From: Sodalis sp. dw_96
Lineage (GTDB): Bacteria; Pseudomonadota; Gammaproteobacteria; Enterobacterales; Enterobacteriaceae
NCBI RefSeq assembly: GCF_018449575.1
Contig: NZ_JAAVUT010000007.1
Coordinates: 124,001 to 188,000, forward strand
DNA length: 64,000 nt
Direction: 5' to 3'
Shown: one piece after another, positions 30,193 through 39,905 of the stretch
Position numbering within the stretch: position 1 is the stretch's first letter
Layout: every line of letters begins with the position of its first letter
Program-made: the position numbers and the translations under genes
The notes under the pieces: model-generated
What the model was told of the DNA's origin: nothing
The model's input: the letters and a program-made list of their open reading frames with translations, nothing else
The model's database searches: none

Positions 30193-30227
30193 CCGATGCC
30201 TCTCAGGGAACAGAGTTCGGGCATCGG
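30193..30227 (+). terminator. Hairpin between dksA and gluQ
   Basis: CCGATGCC and GGCATCGG form an 8-bp stem with a 19-nt loop, 17 bp after the dksA stop, without a clear T-run. It may attenuate read-through into gluQ; a terminator at this place has been described in E. coli. Confidence 0.45.
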
Positions 30228-30258
30228 GATAACGCTACCGGTTCGCCTTTCCTCATAA

Positions 30259-31176
30259 ATGTCTGCACATAGCCAATATACGGGGCGTTTCGCCCCTTCG
30301 CCTTCAGGCGCCCTCCATTTCGGATCCCTTGTGGCCGCCCTGGGCAGCTATCTTCAGGCCCGAGCGTCACGCGGGCTGTGGCGGGTCCGTATCGAAGACA
30401 TCGATCCTCCCCGCGAAATCCCCGGCGCCGCCGACACCATCTTACGCCAGTTGGCTGATTACGGCCTGCATTGGGACGGCCCGGTGTGGTACCAGTCACG
30501 ACGCCATGAAGCCTATCTCGACGTGCTGGCGGATTTGAAACGGCGCGGACTCAGCTATTATTGCCATTGCAGCCGCGCCCGTATCCAGGCTCTCGGCGGC
30601 CGCTATGACGGTCAGTGCAGCCGGCTCGCATTGCCGCCGGAGCATGCCGCCATTCGTTTGCGCCAGTGCGGACCGGTCATGTCTTTTCACGATCGCCTGC
30701 GCGGCGAGATCCTGGCCGACCCGGCCTTGGCGCGGGAGGATTTTATCATCCGCCGCCGCGACGGGCTGTTTGCCTATAACCTGGCGGTGGTCGTGGATGA
30801 CGCGGCGCAGGGGATTACCGAAGTGGTGCGGGGGGCGGACTTAATCGAACCCACCGTACGTCAATTGGCACTCTACCGGCAATTGGGTTATAAAGAACCG
30901 GCGTATATTCATTTACCGTTGGTACTGACCCCGGCCGGGACCAAGCTGTCAAAACAAAATCATGCGCCGGAGTTGCCCGGCGGCGATCCCCGCCCGACGC
31001 TACTGGCGGCGTTACGTTTTTTAAATCAACCGGTAGTGCAAGGGTGGCGGGATTTGACGCTGGGGAGTATGTTAGACTTGGCGATAGAGCACTGGTCGCT
31101 GTCGGCCGTACCGCTATCGTCTTGCGCCATCGAGCCGGTTATAAGCCCTGCCCCGTTCTCAAAGAACGCGGGGTGA
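30259..31176 (+). CDS. gluQ: Glutamyl-Q tRNA(Asp) synthetase
   Basis: Activates glutamate and attaches it to queuosine in the anticodon of tRNA-Asp. It has 305 residues and lacks the anticodon-binding half of glutamyl-tRNA synthetase. The HIGH-like motif is [19 protein letters not shown] (near 12). Zinc ligands are in [10 protein letters not shown] and the KMSKS-like motif is KLSKQNH (near 232). It is downstream of dksA, as in E. coli. Confidence 0.95.
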   Translation: MSAHSQYTGRFAPSPSGALHFGSLVAALGSYLQARASRGLWRVRIEDIDPPREIPGAADTILRQLADYGLHWDGPVWYQSRRHEAYLDVLADLKRRGLSYYCHCSRARIQALGGRYDGQCSRLALPPEHAAIRLRQCGPVMSFHDRLRGEILADPALAREDFIIRRRDGLFAYNLAVVVDDAAQGITEVVRGADLIEPTVRQLALYRQLGYKEPAYIHLPLVLTPAGTKLSKQNHAPELPGGDPRPTLLAALRFLNQPVVQGWRDLTLGSMLDLAIEHWSLSAVPLSSCAIEPVISPAPFSKNAG

Positions 31177-31235
31177 GCTATTATTAGCCGCTGTTATTTG
31201 CTGCTACTGTTTATTTGTTACTATTGAGGTGTACT

Positions 31236-32651
31236 ATTTTTACCCGTGTAGCCAACTTCTGCCGTAAGGTGTTAAACCGTGAAAGCGCGGAGACGGCACC
31301 AGAGGATAGACGCCCTTTGACGATTATCCCGCGCGATCAACACTCTATCTCCCGTAAGGAGATCAGTGAAAACGCATTGAAGGTGCTTTACCGCTTAAAT
31401 AAAGCCGGGTATGAGGCCTATCTGGTCGGGGGCGGCGTACGCGACCTGCTGCTGGGTAGAAAGCCGAAGGATTTCGACATTACCACCAATGCCACTCCTG
31501 AACAGATGCGCAAGCTGTTTCGCAATTGCCGCCTGGTGGGCCGCCGTTTTCGTTTGGCCCACGTCATGTTCGGGCCGGAAATCATCGAAGTCGCCACCTT
31601 CCGCGGCCATCATTCGACCCATGAGCCGGAGGATGACGCCGTAGCCTCACAGGCGCCGGTAGCCGCGCTGCAAGCTCATAACGGCATGCTGCTGCGGGAT
31701 AATATCTTCGGTTCCATTGAAGAAGACGCCCAGCGCCGCGACTTTACCGTCAACAGCCTGTATTACAGCGTGGCCGATTTCACCGTGCGCGATTATACCG
31801 GCGGGATGCGCGATTTGCAGGCGGGCATCATTCGCCTGATTGGCTCCCCGGAAACACGCTACCGGGAAGATCCGGTACGCATGCTGCGGGCGGTGCGTTT
31901 TGCCGCCAAGCTGAACATGACCGTGGATGCGGCCACCGCCGAGCCGATTCCGCGCCTGGCCTCCCTGCTTCGGGATATCCCCGCGGCGCGGCTGTTTGAG
32001 GAATCGCTGAAACTCTTGCAAGCCGGTTATGGCGAGCCCACTTACCGTCTGTTGTGCGAATACCAGTTATTCCAGCCGATGTTCCCCCTGATCAGCCGCA
32101 ACTTCACCGAGCTTGGCGACAGTCATATGGAACGCATGGTGACGCAGGTGCTGAAAAACACCGATCAGCGTATTCAAAACAACATGCGGGTAAACCCGGC
32201 GTTCCTGTTTTCCGCCATGCTGTGGTACCCGCTGCTGGAACAGGCGCAAAAGCTGGCGCAGGAAGGCGGACTGGTCTACTTCGACGCTTTTTCACTGGCG
32301 CTGAACGATATCCTCGACGAACAGTGTCGCTCCCTGGCCATTCCCAAACGCCTGACGACGCTGATGCGCGATATCTGGCAATTGCAGCTGCGCCTTTCCC
32401 GCCGCCAGGGTAAACGGGCCTTCAAGCTGATGGAGCATCCGAAATTCCGCGCCGCCTACGATCTGCTGGCGCTGCGCGCCGGAGTGGAAAACAGCGCCGA
32501 ACTGCAACGCCTGACGCAGTGGTGGGGAGAATTCCAGGTTGCCGCGCCGCCAAGCCAGAAATCCCTGCTCGGTACCCTGGGTGAAGATAGTGCGGGCCAC
32601 CCGCGCCCGCGCCGTCCCCGTCGTCGTACCCCCTATCGCGACCCGGCGTAA
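31236..32651 (+). CDS. pcnB: Poly(A) polymerase I, AUU start
   Basis: Adds 3' poly(A) tails that speed RNA decay. Homology places the start at ATT (31236): the protein then reads (M)[18 protein letters not shown], the E. coli N-terminus, with GAGGT 5 nt upstream. E. coli pcnB also uses AUU. From there it has 471 residues. The nucleotidyltransferase motif is [22 protein letters not shown] (spread over about 63-85), with [11 protein letters not shown] and [11 protein letters not shown]-like blocks following. The C-terminus is basic ([13 protein letters not shown]). Its TAA overlaps the folK ATG. Confidence 0.94.
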   Translation: MFTRVANFCRKVLNRESAETAPEDRRPLTIIPRDQHSISRKEISENALKVLYRLNKAGYEAYLVGGGVRDLLLGRKPKDFDITTNATPEQMRKLFRNCRLVGRRFRLAHVMFGPEIIEVATFRGHHSTHEPEDDAVASQAPVAALQAHNGMLLRDNIFGSIEEDAQRRDFTVNSLYYSVADFTVRDYTGGMRDLQAGIIRLIGSPETRYREDPVRMLRAVRFAAKLNMTVDAATAEPIPRLASLLRDIPAARLFEESLKLLQAGYGEPTYRLLCEYQLFQPMFPLISRNFTELGDSHMERMVTQVLKNTDQRIQNNMRVNPAFLFSAMLWYPLLEQAQKLAQEGGLVYFDAFSLALNDILDEQCRSLAIPKRLTTLMRDIWQLQLRLSRRQGKRAFKLMEHPKFRAAYDLLALRAGVENSAELQRLTQWWGEFQVAAPPSQKSLLGTLGEDSAGHPRPRRPRRRTPYRDPA

Positions 32652-33157
32652 TGACGCCGGTCTGGCTGGCCATCGGCAGTAACCTGGCGGAACCCCTGCG
32701 CCAGGTTGATGCCGCGTTAATCGCCTTGTCCATGTTGCCCGATACGCAATTAACGGCCTGCTCCTCTTATTATCGCAGCCGGCCGCTGGGACCGCGGGAT
32801 CAGCCTGATTATCTCAATGCGGTGGTGGGGTTTGATACCGCGCTTTCCCCCGAGACGCTATTGCAACACACCCAGGCCATTGAACGGCAACAGGGGCGCG
32901 TACGCAAAGCCAACCGCTGGGGACCCCGCACTCTCGATCTTGATATCCTGCTGTTTGGCGACCGGCAAATACATACCGATCGGCTGACCATCCCGCACTA
33001 CGATATGAAAAACCGCGAATTTATGCTTTATCCGCTGGCGGAACTCGCCCCCAAAATGGTTTTTCCCGATGGCGAGCGGCTTGACGCCCTGCTGTCCCGA
33101 GTGCCGCTCAACGGCCTGGACTTCTGGGACGACCTGCACCGCGGACAGCGCTTCTAA
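32651..33157 (+). CDS. folK: HPPK, 6-hydroxymethyl-dihydropterin pyrophosphokinase
   Basis: Transfers pyrophosphate from ATP to 6-hydroxymethyl-7,8-dihydropterin in folate synthesis. It has 168 residues (E. coli 159). Motifs are AIGSNLAEPLRQVDAAL (near 6), SSYYRSRPLGPRDQPDYLNAV (about 38-58) and RWGPRTLDLDILLFG (near 92), with the Mg-binding DLD. It overlaps pcnB by 1 nt. The 243 bp before panB hold no feature I recognise. Confidence 0.96.
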   Translation: MTPVWLAIGSNLAEPLRQVDAALIALSMLPDTQLTACSSYYRSRPLGPRDQPDYLNAVVGFDTALSPETLLQHTQAIERQQGRVRKANRWGPRTLDLDILLFGDRQIHTDRLTIPHYDMKNREFMLYPLAELAPKMVFPDGERLDALLSRVPLNGLDFWDDLHRGQRF

Positions 33158-33400
33158 CCGACGGTGGTCGCCGTCATCCTTCACCATCAAGCCCGCATCA
33201 CCCCGATGACTCACTCCGCCCGCCCACGCCGGTCGGTTATCATCCAGATACTTGCAATTACCATGACTCTGTTGCGCCGACCAGATCGGATAATTTTCCG
33301 CGGTTTTTATGCAGAGATCGCTATCACCCTTTAGCCGGTTCCTTTAGAATAATCCGCCATTCTGTAATGTTTAGCCTACTCCGGCCAGACTGAGGTTATG

Positions 33401-34195
33401 ATGAAAATGACCACCGTTTCCCATCTGCGCGCATGGAAACAGCAAAAGCGCAAATTCGCCTCCATTACCGCCTACGACGCCAGCTTTGCCCGACTATTCG
33501 AGGAGGCGGGCATCCAGGTTATGCTGGTGGGGGATTCCCTCGGCATGACCATGCAGGGACACGACTCAACCCTGCCGGTCCGGGTGGAAGACATTGTTTA
33601 CCATACCCGCTGCGTACGGCGCGGAGCGACGGCCTGCCTGTTGCTGGCGGATTTGCCGTTCATGAGTTACGCCACGCCGGCGCAAACCTATGAAAGCGCC
33701 GCTGAACTGATGCGCGCCGGCGCCAATATGGTCAAGCTGGAAGGCGGGTCCTGGCTGGGGGACACCGTGCGCGGTTTGACCGAACGGGCGGTGCCGGTGT
33801 GCGGCCACCTTGGCTTGACCCCTCAGTCGGTGAATATCTTCGGCGGCTATAAAATACAGGGCCGCGACGCCGACAGCGCCGAGCAGTTATACAAAGACGC
33901 CCAGGCCCTTGAGCAGGCCGGTGCGCAATTACTGGTGCTGGAATGCGTGCCGGTCTCCCTGGCGCAGCGAGTCACCGAGGCGCTGTCCATACCGGTTATC
34001 GGTATCGGGGCAGGGAATGTCACCGACGGACAGATTCTGGTCATGCAGGACGCACTGGGTATTACCGGGCAGGGTACGCCCAAATTCGCGAAGGATTTTC
34101 TCGCTCAGGGGGGAGATATCCGCTCAGCCGTTCGCTTGTTTGCCGAAGAAGTGGAACAAGGCATTTACCCCGCCCCGGAGCATAGTTTTTTCTAA
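33401..34195 (+). CDS. panB: 3-methyl-2-oxobutanoate hydroxymethyltransferase
   Basis: First step of pantothenate synthesis: adds hydroxymethyl from methylene-tetrahydrofolate to 2-oxoisovalerate to give ketopantoate. From the ATG at 33401 it has 264 residues, as in E. coli. GAGG is 5 nt upstream; the ATG three bases earlier is too close to it. Motifs are [21 protein letters not shown] (about 37-57), [10 protein letters not shown] (near 109) and [12 protein letters not shown]. panC follows 17 bp downstream. Confidence 0.97.
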   Translation: MKMTTVSHLRAWKQQKRKFASITAYDASFARLFEEAGIQVMLVGDSLGMTMQGHDSTLPVRVEDIVYHTRCVRRGATACLLLADLPFMSYATPAQTYESAAELMRAGANMVKLEGGSWLGDTVRGLTERAVPVCGHLGLTPQSVNIFGGYKIQGRDADSAEQLYKDAQALEQAGAQLLVLECVPVSLAQRVTEALSIPVIGIGAGNVTDGQILVMQDALGITGQGTPKFAKDFLAQGGDIRSAVRLFAEEVEQGIYPAPEHSFF

Positions 34196-34212
34196 TTGAC
34201 AGGAGAGATGGC

Positions 34213-35067
34213 GTGCTAATTATCGAGACCCCGCCGCTATTGCGTCAAACCGTCAAACAGTGGCGGCAGGAAGGTAAACGTATTGCGCTGGTGCCCACCA
34301 TGGGTAATCTGCACGACGGTCATATGACTCTGGTGGACGAAAGCCGTGCCCGGGCCGATATCGTTGTGGTCAGTATATTTGTGAACCCGATGCAGTTTGA
34401 TCGCGCCGAAGACCTGGCGGCCTATCCCCACAGCTTGCAGGAAGACTGCGAAAAACTGACCCGCCGGGGGGTGGACATGGTTTTCGCCCCGGCGGCGGAA
34501 GTCATTTACCCGCAAGGATTGGAAGCTCAGACATTTGTGGATGTTCCGCGGTTTTCCGGCATCTTGGAAGGCGCTCTACGTCCGGGTCATTTCCGCGGCG
34601 TGGCCACCATTGTCAGCAAGCTGTTTAATCTGGTTCAACCGGACGTGGCCTGTTTCGGTCAGAAGGATTACCAGCAGTTGGCATTGATTCGCCAGATGGT
34701 GGCGGATATGGGCTACGATATCGACATCGTCGGCGTTCCCACGGTACGGGACGCCGACGGCCTGGCATTAAGTTCACGCAACGGCTATCTCAGCGCCGAG
34801 GAGCGCCTTCTGGCGCCGCAGTTGCACAAGGTATTGGAGTCGTTGGTGACCAAGCTGAAAAATGGCGAACGTCACACCGGCGATCTGCTGGAAGAAGCGG
34901 CAAACCAGCTGAAGCTGGCGGGATTATCCCCTGACGCCCTGGATATCCGCGATGCCCTCACGTTGCGGCCCCTGACGGCCGAAAGTACCAGGGCGGTGAT
35001 TCTGATGGCCGCCTGGTTGGGTAAGGCGCGTTTAATCGACAATGCACAAGTTGACCTGACTCTTTAA
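34213..35067 (+). CDS. panC: Pantothenate synthetase
   Basis: ATP-dependent ligation of pantoate and beta-alanine. It has 284 residues. The start is a GTG at 34213 with AGGAGAG upstream; the protein begins (M)[11 protein letters not shown] as in E. coli. The HIGH-type motif is [13 protein letters not shown] (near 29), and other blocks are [29 protein letters not shown] (near 140) and LSSRNGYLS (near 186). It is cotranscribed with panB. panD follows after a palindromic element. Confidence 0.97.
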   Translation: MLIIETPPLLRQTVKQWRQEGKRIALVPTMGNLHDGHMTLVDESRARADIVVVSIFVNPMQFDRAEDLAAYPHSLQEDCEKLTRRGVDMVFAPAAEVIYPQGLEAQTFVDVPRFSGILEGALRPGHFRGVATIVSKLFNLVQPDVACFGQKDYQQLALIRQMVADMGYDIDIVGVPTVRDADGLALSSRNGYLSAEERLLAPQLHKVLESLVTKLKNGERHTGDLLEEAANQLKLAGLSPDALDIRDALTLRPLTAESTRAVILMAAWLGKARLIDNAQVDLTL

Positions 35068-35080
35068 AGGTGTTTGACTC

Positions 35081-35209
35081 TATACCTGTCATACTTCAAG
35101 TTGCAGGTGCGTTGGCTTTCCTCGCTCACCCCAGTCACTTACCTGAGTAAGCTCCTGGGGCTTCGCTGCGTTGCCGCCTTCCTGCAACTCGAATTATTTA
35201 AGGTATATA
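35081..35209. repeat. ~129-bp palindromic intergenic element
   Basis: The ends are inverted repeats: TATACCTGTCATACTTCAAG then TTGCAGG at the left, and CCTGCAACTCGAATTATTTA then AGGTATATA at the right. The middle also pairs in part. It sits between panC and panD, where E. coli has another gene (rpnC/yadD). The CTTCAAGTTGCAGG end is common in Enterobacterales intergenic regions; the family name is not certain to me. A half-site (TCATCTTTCAAGTTGC) occurs near 60410. Confidence 0.7.
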
Positions 35210-35274
35210 TTGATTGCACCGACCGAAATCCATTTTTGAACTCCCCCCGCGGGAAAGTACAAAGGCTTAACGTT

Positions 35275-35655
35275 ATGCTACGCACCATGCTACGAGGTAA
35301 GCTGCACCGGGTCCATGTTACCCAGGCGGATTTACACTATGAAGGTTCTTGCGCCATCGATCAGGATTTTCTTGAGGCAGCGGGTATTCTGGAGTACGAG
35401 GCTATCGATATTTACAACGTCGATAACGGCCAGCGTTTTTCCACCTACGCCATCGCCGCCGAACGCGGGTCGCGCATTATTTCCGTTAACGGTGCGGCAG
35501 CACGGTGCGCCTGTGTCGGCGATCTGCTGATTATCTGCGCCTACGTGCAATTACCCGATGAAGAAGCCCGGCGTCATCAACCGAAAGTCGCCTATTTCGA
35601 CGACGAAAATCAATTGAAACGGACCGCCAAAGCGGTGCCGGTTCAGGTGGCCTGA
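35275..35655 (+). CDS. panD: Aspartate 1-decarboxylase proenzyme
   Basis: Makes beta-alanine from aspartate for pantothenate. From the ATG at 35275 it has 126 residues, as in E. coli. The self-cleavage site that gives the pyruvoyl cofactor is Gly24-Ser25 in [27 protein letters not shown] (near 67) and the C-terminus [11 protein letters not shown] are conserved. The frame stays open upstream to 35074 through the palindromic element, but that part is not coding by homology. Confidence 0.96.
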   Translation: MLRTMLRGKLHRVHVTQADLHYEGSCAIDQDFLEAAGILEYEAIDIYNVDNGQRFSTYAIAAERGSRIISVNGAAARCACVGDLLIICAYVQLPDEEARRHQPKVAYFDDENQLKRTAKAVPVQVA

Positions 35656-35725
35656 TTTTTCCCTTAATGCCGCCGCGGCGTCCCCTCCCTCCCGGGATAA
35701 GGGGCGCCGGTAAAACCCTCCCCCG

Positions 35726-36496
35726 TCAGGTACGCAATCCGCTTCCGCGTTGAATCAGGTACCAGCATAACCAATAAAACCCCAGAATAAAAATAATCAG
35801 TACCGACAGGGTCAGCGCCAGCGGGACATCGCTGATACCGAGAAAGCCGAACCGGAAGCCGCTTATCATATACACGATAGGATTTAATTTTGACACCGCC
35901 TGCCAGATAGGCGGCAACAGGGTCAAGGAATAAAACACCCCGCCCAGATAAGTTAGCGGCGTCAGGATGAAGGTGGGAATCAGGCTGATATCGTCAAAGC
36001 TTTTGGCGAAGACCGCATTTAACAGGCCGGCCAGGGAGAACAGCACCGCGGTAAGCACCAGGGTAATGGTCACCACCCACCATGAGTGAACATGGAAAGG
36101 CACAAAAAACAGCGACACCGCGGTCACCAGGATACCGACTAAAATCCCGCGCGCTACCCCACCCCCCACGTATCCGGCGATAATCACATGGGTGGGCACC
36201 GGTGCGACCAATAACTCTTCAATGTTGCGCTGAAATTTGGCGCTGAAAAATGACGAGGCCACATTGGTGTAGGCGTTGGTGATCACCGCCATCATAATCA
36301 GGCCCGGCACGATAAATTGCATGTAGGAGAAACCATGCATATCCCCGATGCGCGAACCGATAAGATTACCGAAAATGATAAAATAGAGCGTCATGGTAAT
36401 CACCGGCGGCACCAGGGTTTGAATCCAGATACGGCCGAAACGGTTAATTTCTTTACGCCAGATACTCTGTAACGCTATCCAATACAGCCGCATCAT
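35726..36496 (-). CDS. yadH: ABC-2 type transporter permease
   Basis: Inner-membrane permease of an uncharacterised ABC-2 exporter. It has 256 residues and about six hydrophobic segments (for example LVPPVITMTLYFIIFGNLI, near 28). PLTYLGGVFYSL (near 182) is typical of the family. It overlaps yadG by 4 nt (ATGA), so the two proteins form one transporter. The substrate is unknown. Confidence 0.92.
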   Translation of the reverse strand: MMRLYWIALQSIWRKEINRFGRIWIQTLVPPVITMTLYFIIFGNLIGSRIGDMHGFSYMQFIVPGLIMMAVITNAYTNVASSFFSAKFQRNIEELLVAPVPTHVIIAGYVGGGVARGILVGILVTAVSLFFVPFHVHSWWVVTITLVLTAVLFSLAGLLNAVFAKSFDDISLIPTFILTPLTYLGGVFYSLTLLPPIWQAVSKLNPIVYMISGFRFGFLGISDVPLALTLSVLIIFILGFYWLCWYLIQRGSGLRT

Positions 36497-37428
36497 GCTT
36501 TAGCTCTCCTGCTGTCCCTATCATCCGTCACCAGCGTTACAAACAGCTCTTCCAGCCGATTGGCCTTGTTGCGCATACTCAGTACCTGCACGCCCTGGGC
36601 GCTCAATTGGCTAAACAGACTGTTCAATCCCTGCTCGCGCATCACCTCCACCTCCAGGGTGCCGGTGTCCAACAGCTGGTTGCGATAACCCTGTAACTTG
36701 GGCAAGGCGCTTTTTGCCGCCAAATCGAGGATAAACGTCTCGGATTTCAATTTGGAAAGCAGCTGGCGCATGGAGGTGTTTTCCACCAGTTCGCCGTTTT
36801 GAATTATACCGATATTGCGGCAGAGCATTTCTGCTTCTTCCAGATAGTGGGTGGTTAAGATAATGGTGGTGCCGCTGCTGTTCAGGTCACGCAGGAAGCC
36901 CCACATCGAGCGGCGCAGCTCGATATCCACGCCGGCGGTGGGTTCGTCGAGAATCAATAGCTTAGGCTCATGCATCAGGGCGCGGGCGATCATCAGGCGA
37001 CGTTTCATCCCGCCGGACAGCATGCGCGCGCGTTCCTCGCGTTTACCCCATAAATCTAATTGTTTGAGGTATTTTTCGGCGCGTTGTTCCGCCACTTTGT
37101 GCTCGACGCCGTAATAGCCGGCCTGATGCACCACGATCTGCGAAACGGTTTCAAAGGGGTTGAAATTGAATTCCTGCGGAACCAATCCCAGTTGGCGTTT
37201 GGCGTTAACGATGTCTTTATCGATATCGTAGCCGAACACCCTGACCTTGCCGGACGACTTATTCACCAATGCGCTGATAATGCCGATGGTGGTGGATTTT
37301 CCGGCCCCGTTCGGGCCAAGCAGCGCATAAAAATCCCCGGCTTCCACGTTCAAATCTATCCCTTTTAGCGCCTGTACGCCTCCCGCGTAGGTCTTGGTTA
37401 ACTTTTCCAATTCCAGTGCATATGTCAT
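36493..37428 (-). CDS. yadG: ABC transporter ATP-binding protein
   Basis: ATPase partner of YadH. It has 311 residues. Walker A is GPNGAGKST (near 38), the signature MLSGGMKRRLMIARAL (near 138), Walker B LLILDEPTAGVD (near 158) and the H-loop TTHYLEEAE. The C-terminal domain (about 235-311) is of the kind seen in drug/polysaccharide exporters. It is divergent from can, as in E. coli. Confidence 0.93.
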   Translation of the reverse strand: MTYALELEKLTKTYAGGVQALKGIDLNVEAGDFYALLGPNGAGKSTTIGIISALVNKSSGKVRVFGYDIDKDIVNAKRQLGLVPQEFNFNPFETVSQIVVHQAGYYGVEHKVAEQRAEKYLKQLDLWGKREERARMLSGGMKRRLMIARALMHEPKLLILDEPTAGVDIELRRSMWGFLRDLNSSGTTIILTTHYLEEAEMLCRNIGIIQNGELVENTSMRQLLSKLKSETFILDLAAKSALPKLQGYRNQLLDTGTLEVEVMREQGLNSLFSQLSAQGVQVLSMRNKANRLEELFVTLVTDDRDSRRAKA

Positions 37429-37537
37429 ATGTAGCGAATTACCTTATTCTCAGTGGACGTGACGAACTAATTTAAAAAAAACTAGGCATAGCCTATATTA
37501 ACCCATCGCAATATGACGCTACGGGCTAAAAACCACA

Positions 37538-38194
37538 ATGAAAGACATCACCGATCTCATCTCCAATAACCAGGCGTGGTCCAAACATCTTAAAGAGGAA
37601 GACCCGGGATTTTTCGAGCAATTATCTCTGGCCCAGCGGCCGCGCTTTTTATGGATCGGCTGTTCAGACAGTCGTGTCCCGGCGGAGCGCCTGACCGGGC
37701 TGGAGCCCGGCGAGCTTTTTGTCCATCGCAACGTGGCCAACCTGGTCATTCATACCGATCTGAATTGTTTGTCGGTGGTGCAATATGCCGTGGACGTGCT
37801 GGAGGTCGAGCATATTATCATTTGCGGCCATTACGGCTGCGGCGGCGTTCAGGCCGCTATCGATAATCCTGAGCTGGGCCTGATAGACAACTGGCTGCTG
37901 CATATCCGTGATTTGTGGTACAAGCATAGCTCACTGCTGGGGGAGCTCCACCCAGACGAGCGTATCAATACGCTGTGTGAGATTAACGTGATAGAACAGG
38001 TGTATAACCTCGGTCATTCCACCATTATGCGTTCGGCCTGGGCGCGCGGACAAAAAGTGCAGTTGCACGGCTGGGTCTACAGTATACATGATGGATTGCT
38101 GCGCAATCTGGATGTTTCGGCCACCAGCCGGGAAACATTGGAGCAGCGTTACCGTCAGGGTATCGCCACTCTGCTGCAACAGCACGGTAAGTAA
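37538..38194 (+). CDS. can: Beta-class carbonic anhydrase
   Basis: Interconverts CO2 and bicarbonate; essential at low CO2 in E. coli. It has 218 residues (E. coli 220). Zinc ligands are Cys42 and Asp44 in [10 protein letters not shown], and His98 and Cys101 in [10 protein letters not shown]. It is divergent from yadG and followed by the 107-bp repeat array instead of lying directly against hpt. Confidence 0.97.
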   Translation: MKDITDLISNNQAWSKHLKEEDPGFFEQLSLAQRPRFLWIGCSDSRVPAERLTGLEPGELFVHRNVANLVIHTDLNCLSVVQYAVDVLEVEHIIICGHYGCGGVQAAIDNPELGLIDNWLLHIRDLWYKHSSLLGELHPDERINTLCEINVIEQVYNLGHSTIMRSAWARGQKVQLHGWVYSIHDGLLRNLDVSATSRETLEQRYRQGIATLLQQHGK

Positions 38195-38219
38195 GCCCCG
38201 CTCCGACCTCGTTGGCGCT

Positions 38220-38640
38220 CTCCCTTTAACAGGCTCGTTGCGCGTTCAGTGTAAGCGGGCCTACCACGCCATGAGGCACTCGGTCGGGCAGAAAAACCAT
38301 GCCCGATTCGACCTCATTGGCACGGTCTCCCTTTAACAGGCTCGTTGCGCGTTCAGTGTAAGCGGGCCTACCGCACCATAGGGCACTCCGGCGGGCAGAA
38401 AAACCATGCCCGATTCGACCTCATTGGCACGGTCTCCCTTTAACAGGCTCGTTGCACGTTCAGTGTAAGCGGGCCTACCGCACCATAGGGCACTCCGGCG
38501 GGCGGAAAAACCACGCCCGCTTCGACCCTATTGGCGCGCTCTCCCTTTAACAAGCTCGTTGCACGTTCAGTGTAAGCGGGCCGCACCATAGGGCGCTCTC
38601 CCTTTAACAAGCTTGATTCATGATCGGTGATGGCGGGCCA
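38220..38640. repeat. Tandem array of the 107-bp repeat
   Basis: Unit starts (CTCCCTTTAAC) are at 38220, 38327, 38434, 38541 and 38598. The first three units are exactly 107 bp, the fourth is a 57-bp short form, and the last is a diverged partial. Long units carry TCGGGCA-loop-TGCCCGA (TCGGGCAGAAAAACCATGCC region). The short form lacks the hairpin half. The array lies between the convergent ends of can and hpt and encodes no protein. Confidence 0.85.
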
Positions 38641-38660
38641 TGATGGCTTGGCGGCAGGGG

Positions 38661-39197
38661 TTATTCTTCCAGTTTCAGCACTTTGCCGACATAGGGCAGA
38701 TGCCGGTAGCGTTGGGCGTAATCGATGCCGTAGCCGACGACAAATTCATCGGGAATGACAAAACCCACCCACTCCACCGTCACCGCGACTTCGCGCCGGT
38801 CCGGTTTATCCAGCAGGGTGCAGATGGCCAGAGACTTGGGCTGGCGCAACTTCAGTATCTCGCGGACTTTGCTCAAGGTGTTGCCGGAGTCGATGATATC
38901 CTCCACGATCAGCACGTCCTTGCCGCGAATATCTTCATCCAGGTCCTTGAGGATTTTGACGTCGCGGGTGCTGCTCATGCCGCTGCCGTAGCTGGAGGCG
39001 GTCATAAAATCCACTTCATGAGGTACGGTCACGACGCGGCATAAATCGGCCATAAACATAAAAGAGCCGCGCAACAGGCCGACCAATACCATTTCGCTGC
39101 CGCTTGCCTGATAATGCGCGCTGATTTCGCGCCCCAGTTCGGCAATGCGGGTTGCGATCTCCTGCTCGGAAATCATGACGTCCACGGTGTGTTTCAT
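38661..39197 (-). CDS. hpt: Hypoxanthine phosphoribosyltransferase
   Basis: Purine salvage: hypoxanthine plus PRPP to IMP. From the ATG at 39197 it has 178 residues, as in E. coli; the frame extends 15 codons upstream without homology. The PRPP-binding motif is [14 protein letters not shown] (near 99), and [17 protein letters not shown] (near 66) is the flexible loop. [19 protein letters not shown] ends the protein. In E. coli the neighbours upstream are gcd and cueO; here yacC follows directly. Confidence 0.96.
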   Translation of the reverse strand: MKHTVDVMISEQEIATRIAELGREISAHYQASGSEMVLVGLLRGSFMFMADLCRVVTVPHEVDFMTASSYGSGMSSTRDVKILKDLDEDIRGKDVLIVEDIIDSGNTLSKVREILKLRQPKSLAICTLLDKPDRREVAVTVEWVGFVIPDEFVVGYGIDYAQRYRHLPYVGKVLKLEE

Positions 39198-39449
39198 AAC
39201 AAAGCCAGAAAAAGAATCGGGAAAGGAAGCGGATTTTATCACAACCCGCCGGGTGCGGCGATATGTCCGTGCCGGCGCCCGGTTGATTACCGGAGAAATC
39301 TATTTATCCGCGACGGGGGACAGTCGGCCCAGGCTGAACCATACTTTGAACAGGTCTGCGTCGGCGGGTGCGGCGATGGACAAAAAACATAGGGCGCAAA
39401 TCATTAAATATGATAACGTCATCGTATAATGACTGATTCAGGTTTTAAC

Positions 39450-39797
39450 ATGAAACACACCGTATTGACGATGCTGTTATTAGGGTTATTGGGGTTCTCC
39501 TCCGCGTCGCAAGCCTTGTCCGAAGCAGAAGCCGAGGATATGGCCGATTTAACCGCCGTGTTTGTTTATTTAAAAAACAACTGCGGTTATACCGATATGC
39601 CCAATGAACAGATACGCCGCGCCATTCTGATTTTCGCCCAGCAGAATCGTTGGGACCTGAGCAATTACGGCAGCTACGATATGCGCGCCATGGGAGAAGA
39701 CAGTTACCGCGACCTGAGTGGTATCGCTATACCCACGCCGAAAAAATGTGAATCCCTGGCCACCAATTCGCTCAGCCTGCTCGCCTACGCCAAATAA
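39450..39797 (+). CDS. yacC: Small secreted protein YacC
   Basis: From the ATG at 39450 it has 115 residues, the size of E. coli YacC. A signal peptide (MKHTVLTMLLLGLLGFSSAS, cleavage likely after SQA near 23) precedes ALSEAEAEDMADLTAVFVYL. Two cysteines (NNCGY and KKCES) could form a disulfide. I recall it being grouped with the PulS/OutS pilotin-like family, but there is no lipobox here. Its function is unknown. It lies just upstream of speE. Confidence 0.9.
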   Translation: MKHTVLTMLLLGLLGFSSASQALSEAEAEDMADLTAVFVYLKNNCGYTDMPNEQIRRAILIFAQQNRWDLSNYGSYDMRAMGEDSYRDLSGIAIPTPKKCESLATNSLSLLAYAK

Positions 39798-39905
39798 TGA
39801 GTTATTAAAGCATTTTGTGTGAAATTGCTCCGTGCATCCCCCAGCGGAGTTGGTTATCATGTTGCGCCGTTTTCTCATGGCGAATTCGCCGAGGATCAGC
39901 CCAAC

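Noticed and set aside
35074-35274. 67-codon N-terminal extension of panD
   Set aside because: It reads through the palindromic repeat; PanD homology starts at 35275 with the usual 126 residues.
38220-38640. CRISPR array
   Set aside because: Units are 107 bp and directly adjacent with no variable spacers, and no cas gene is nearby.
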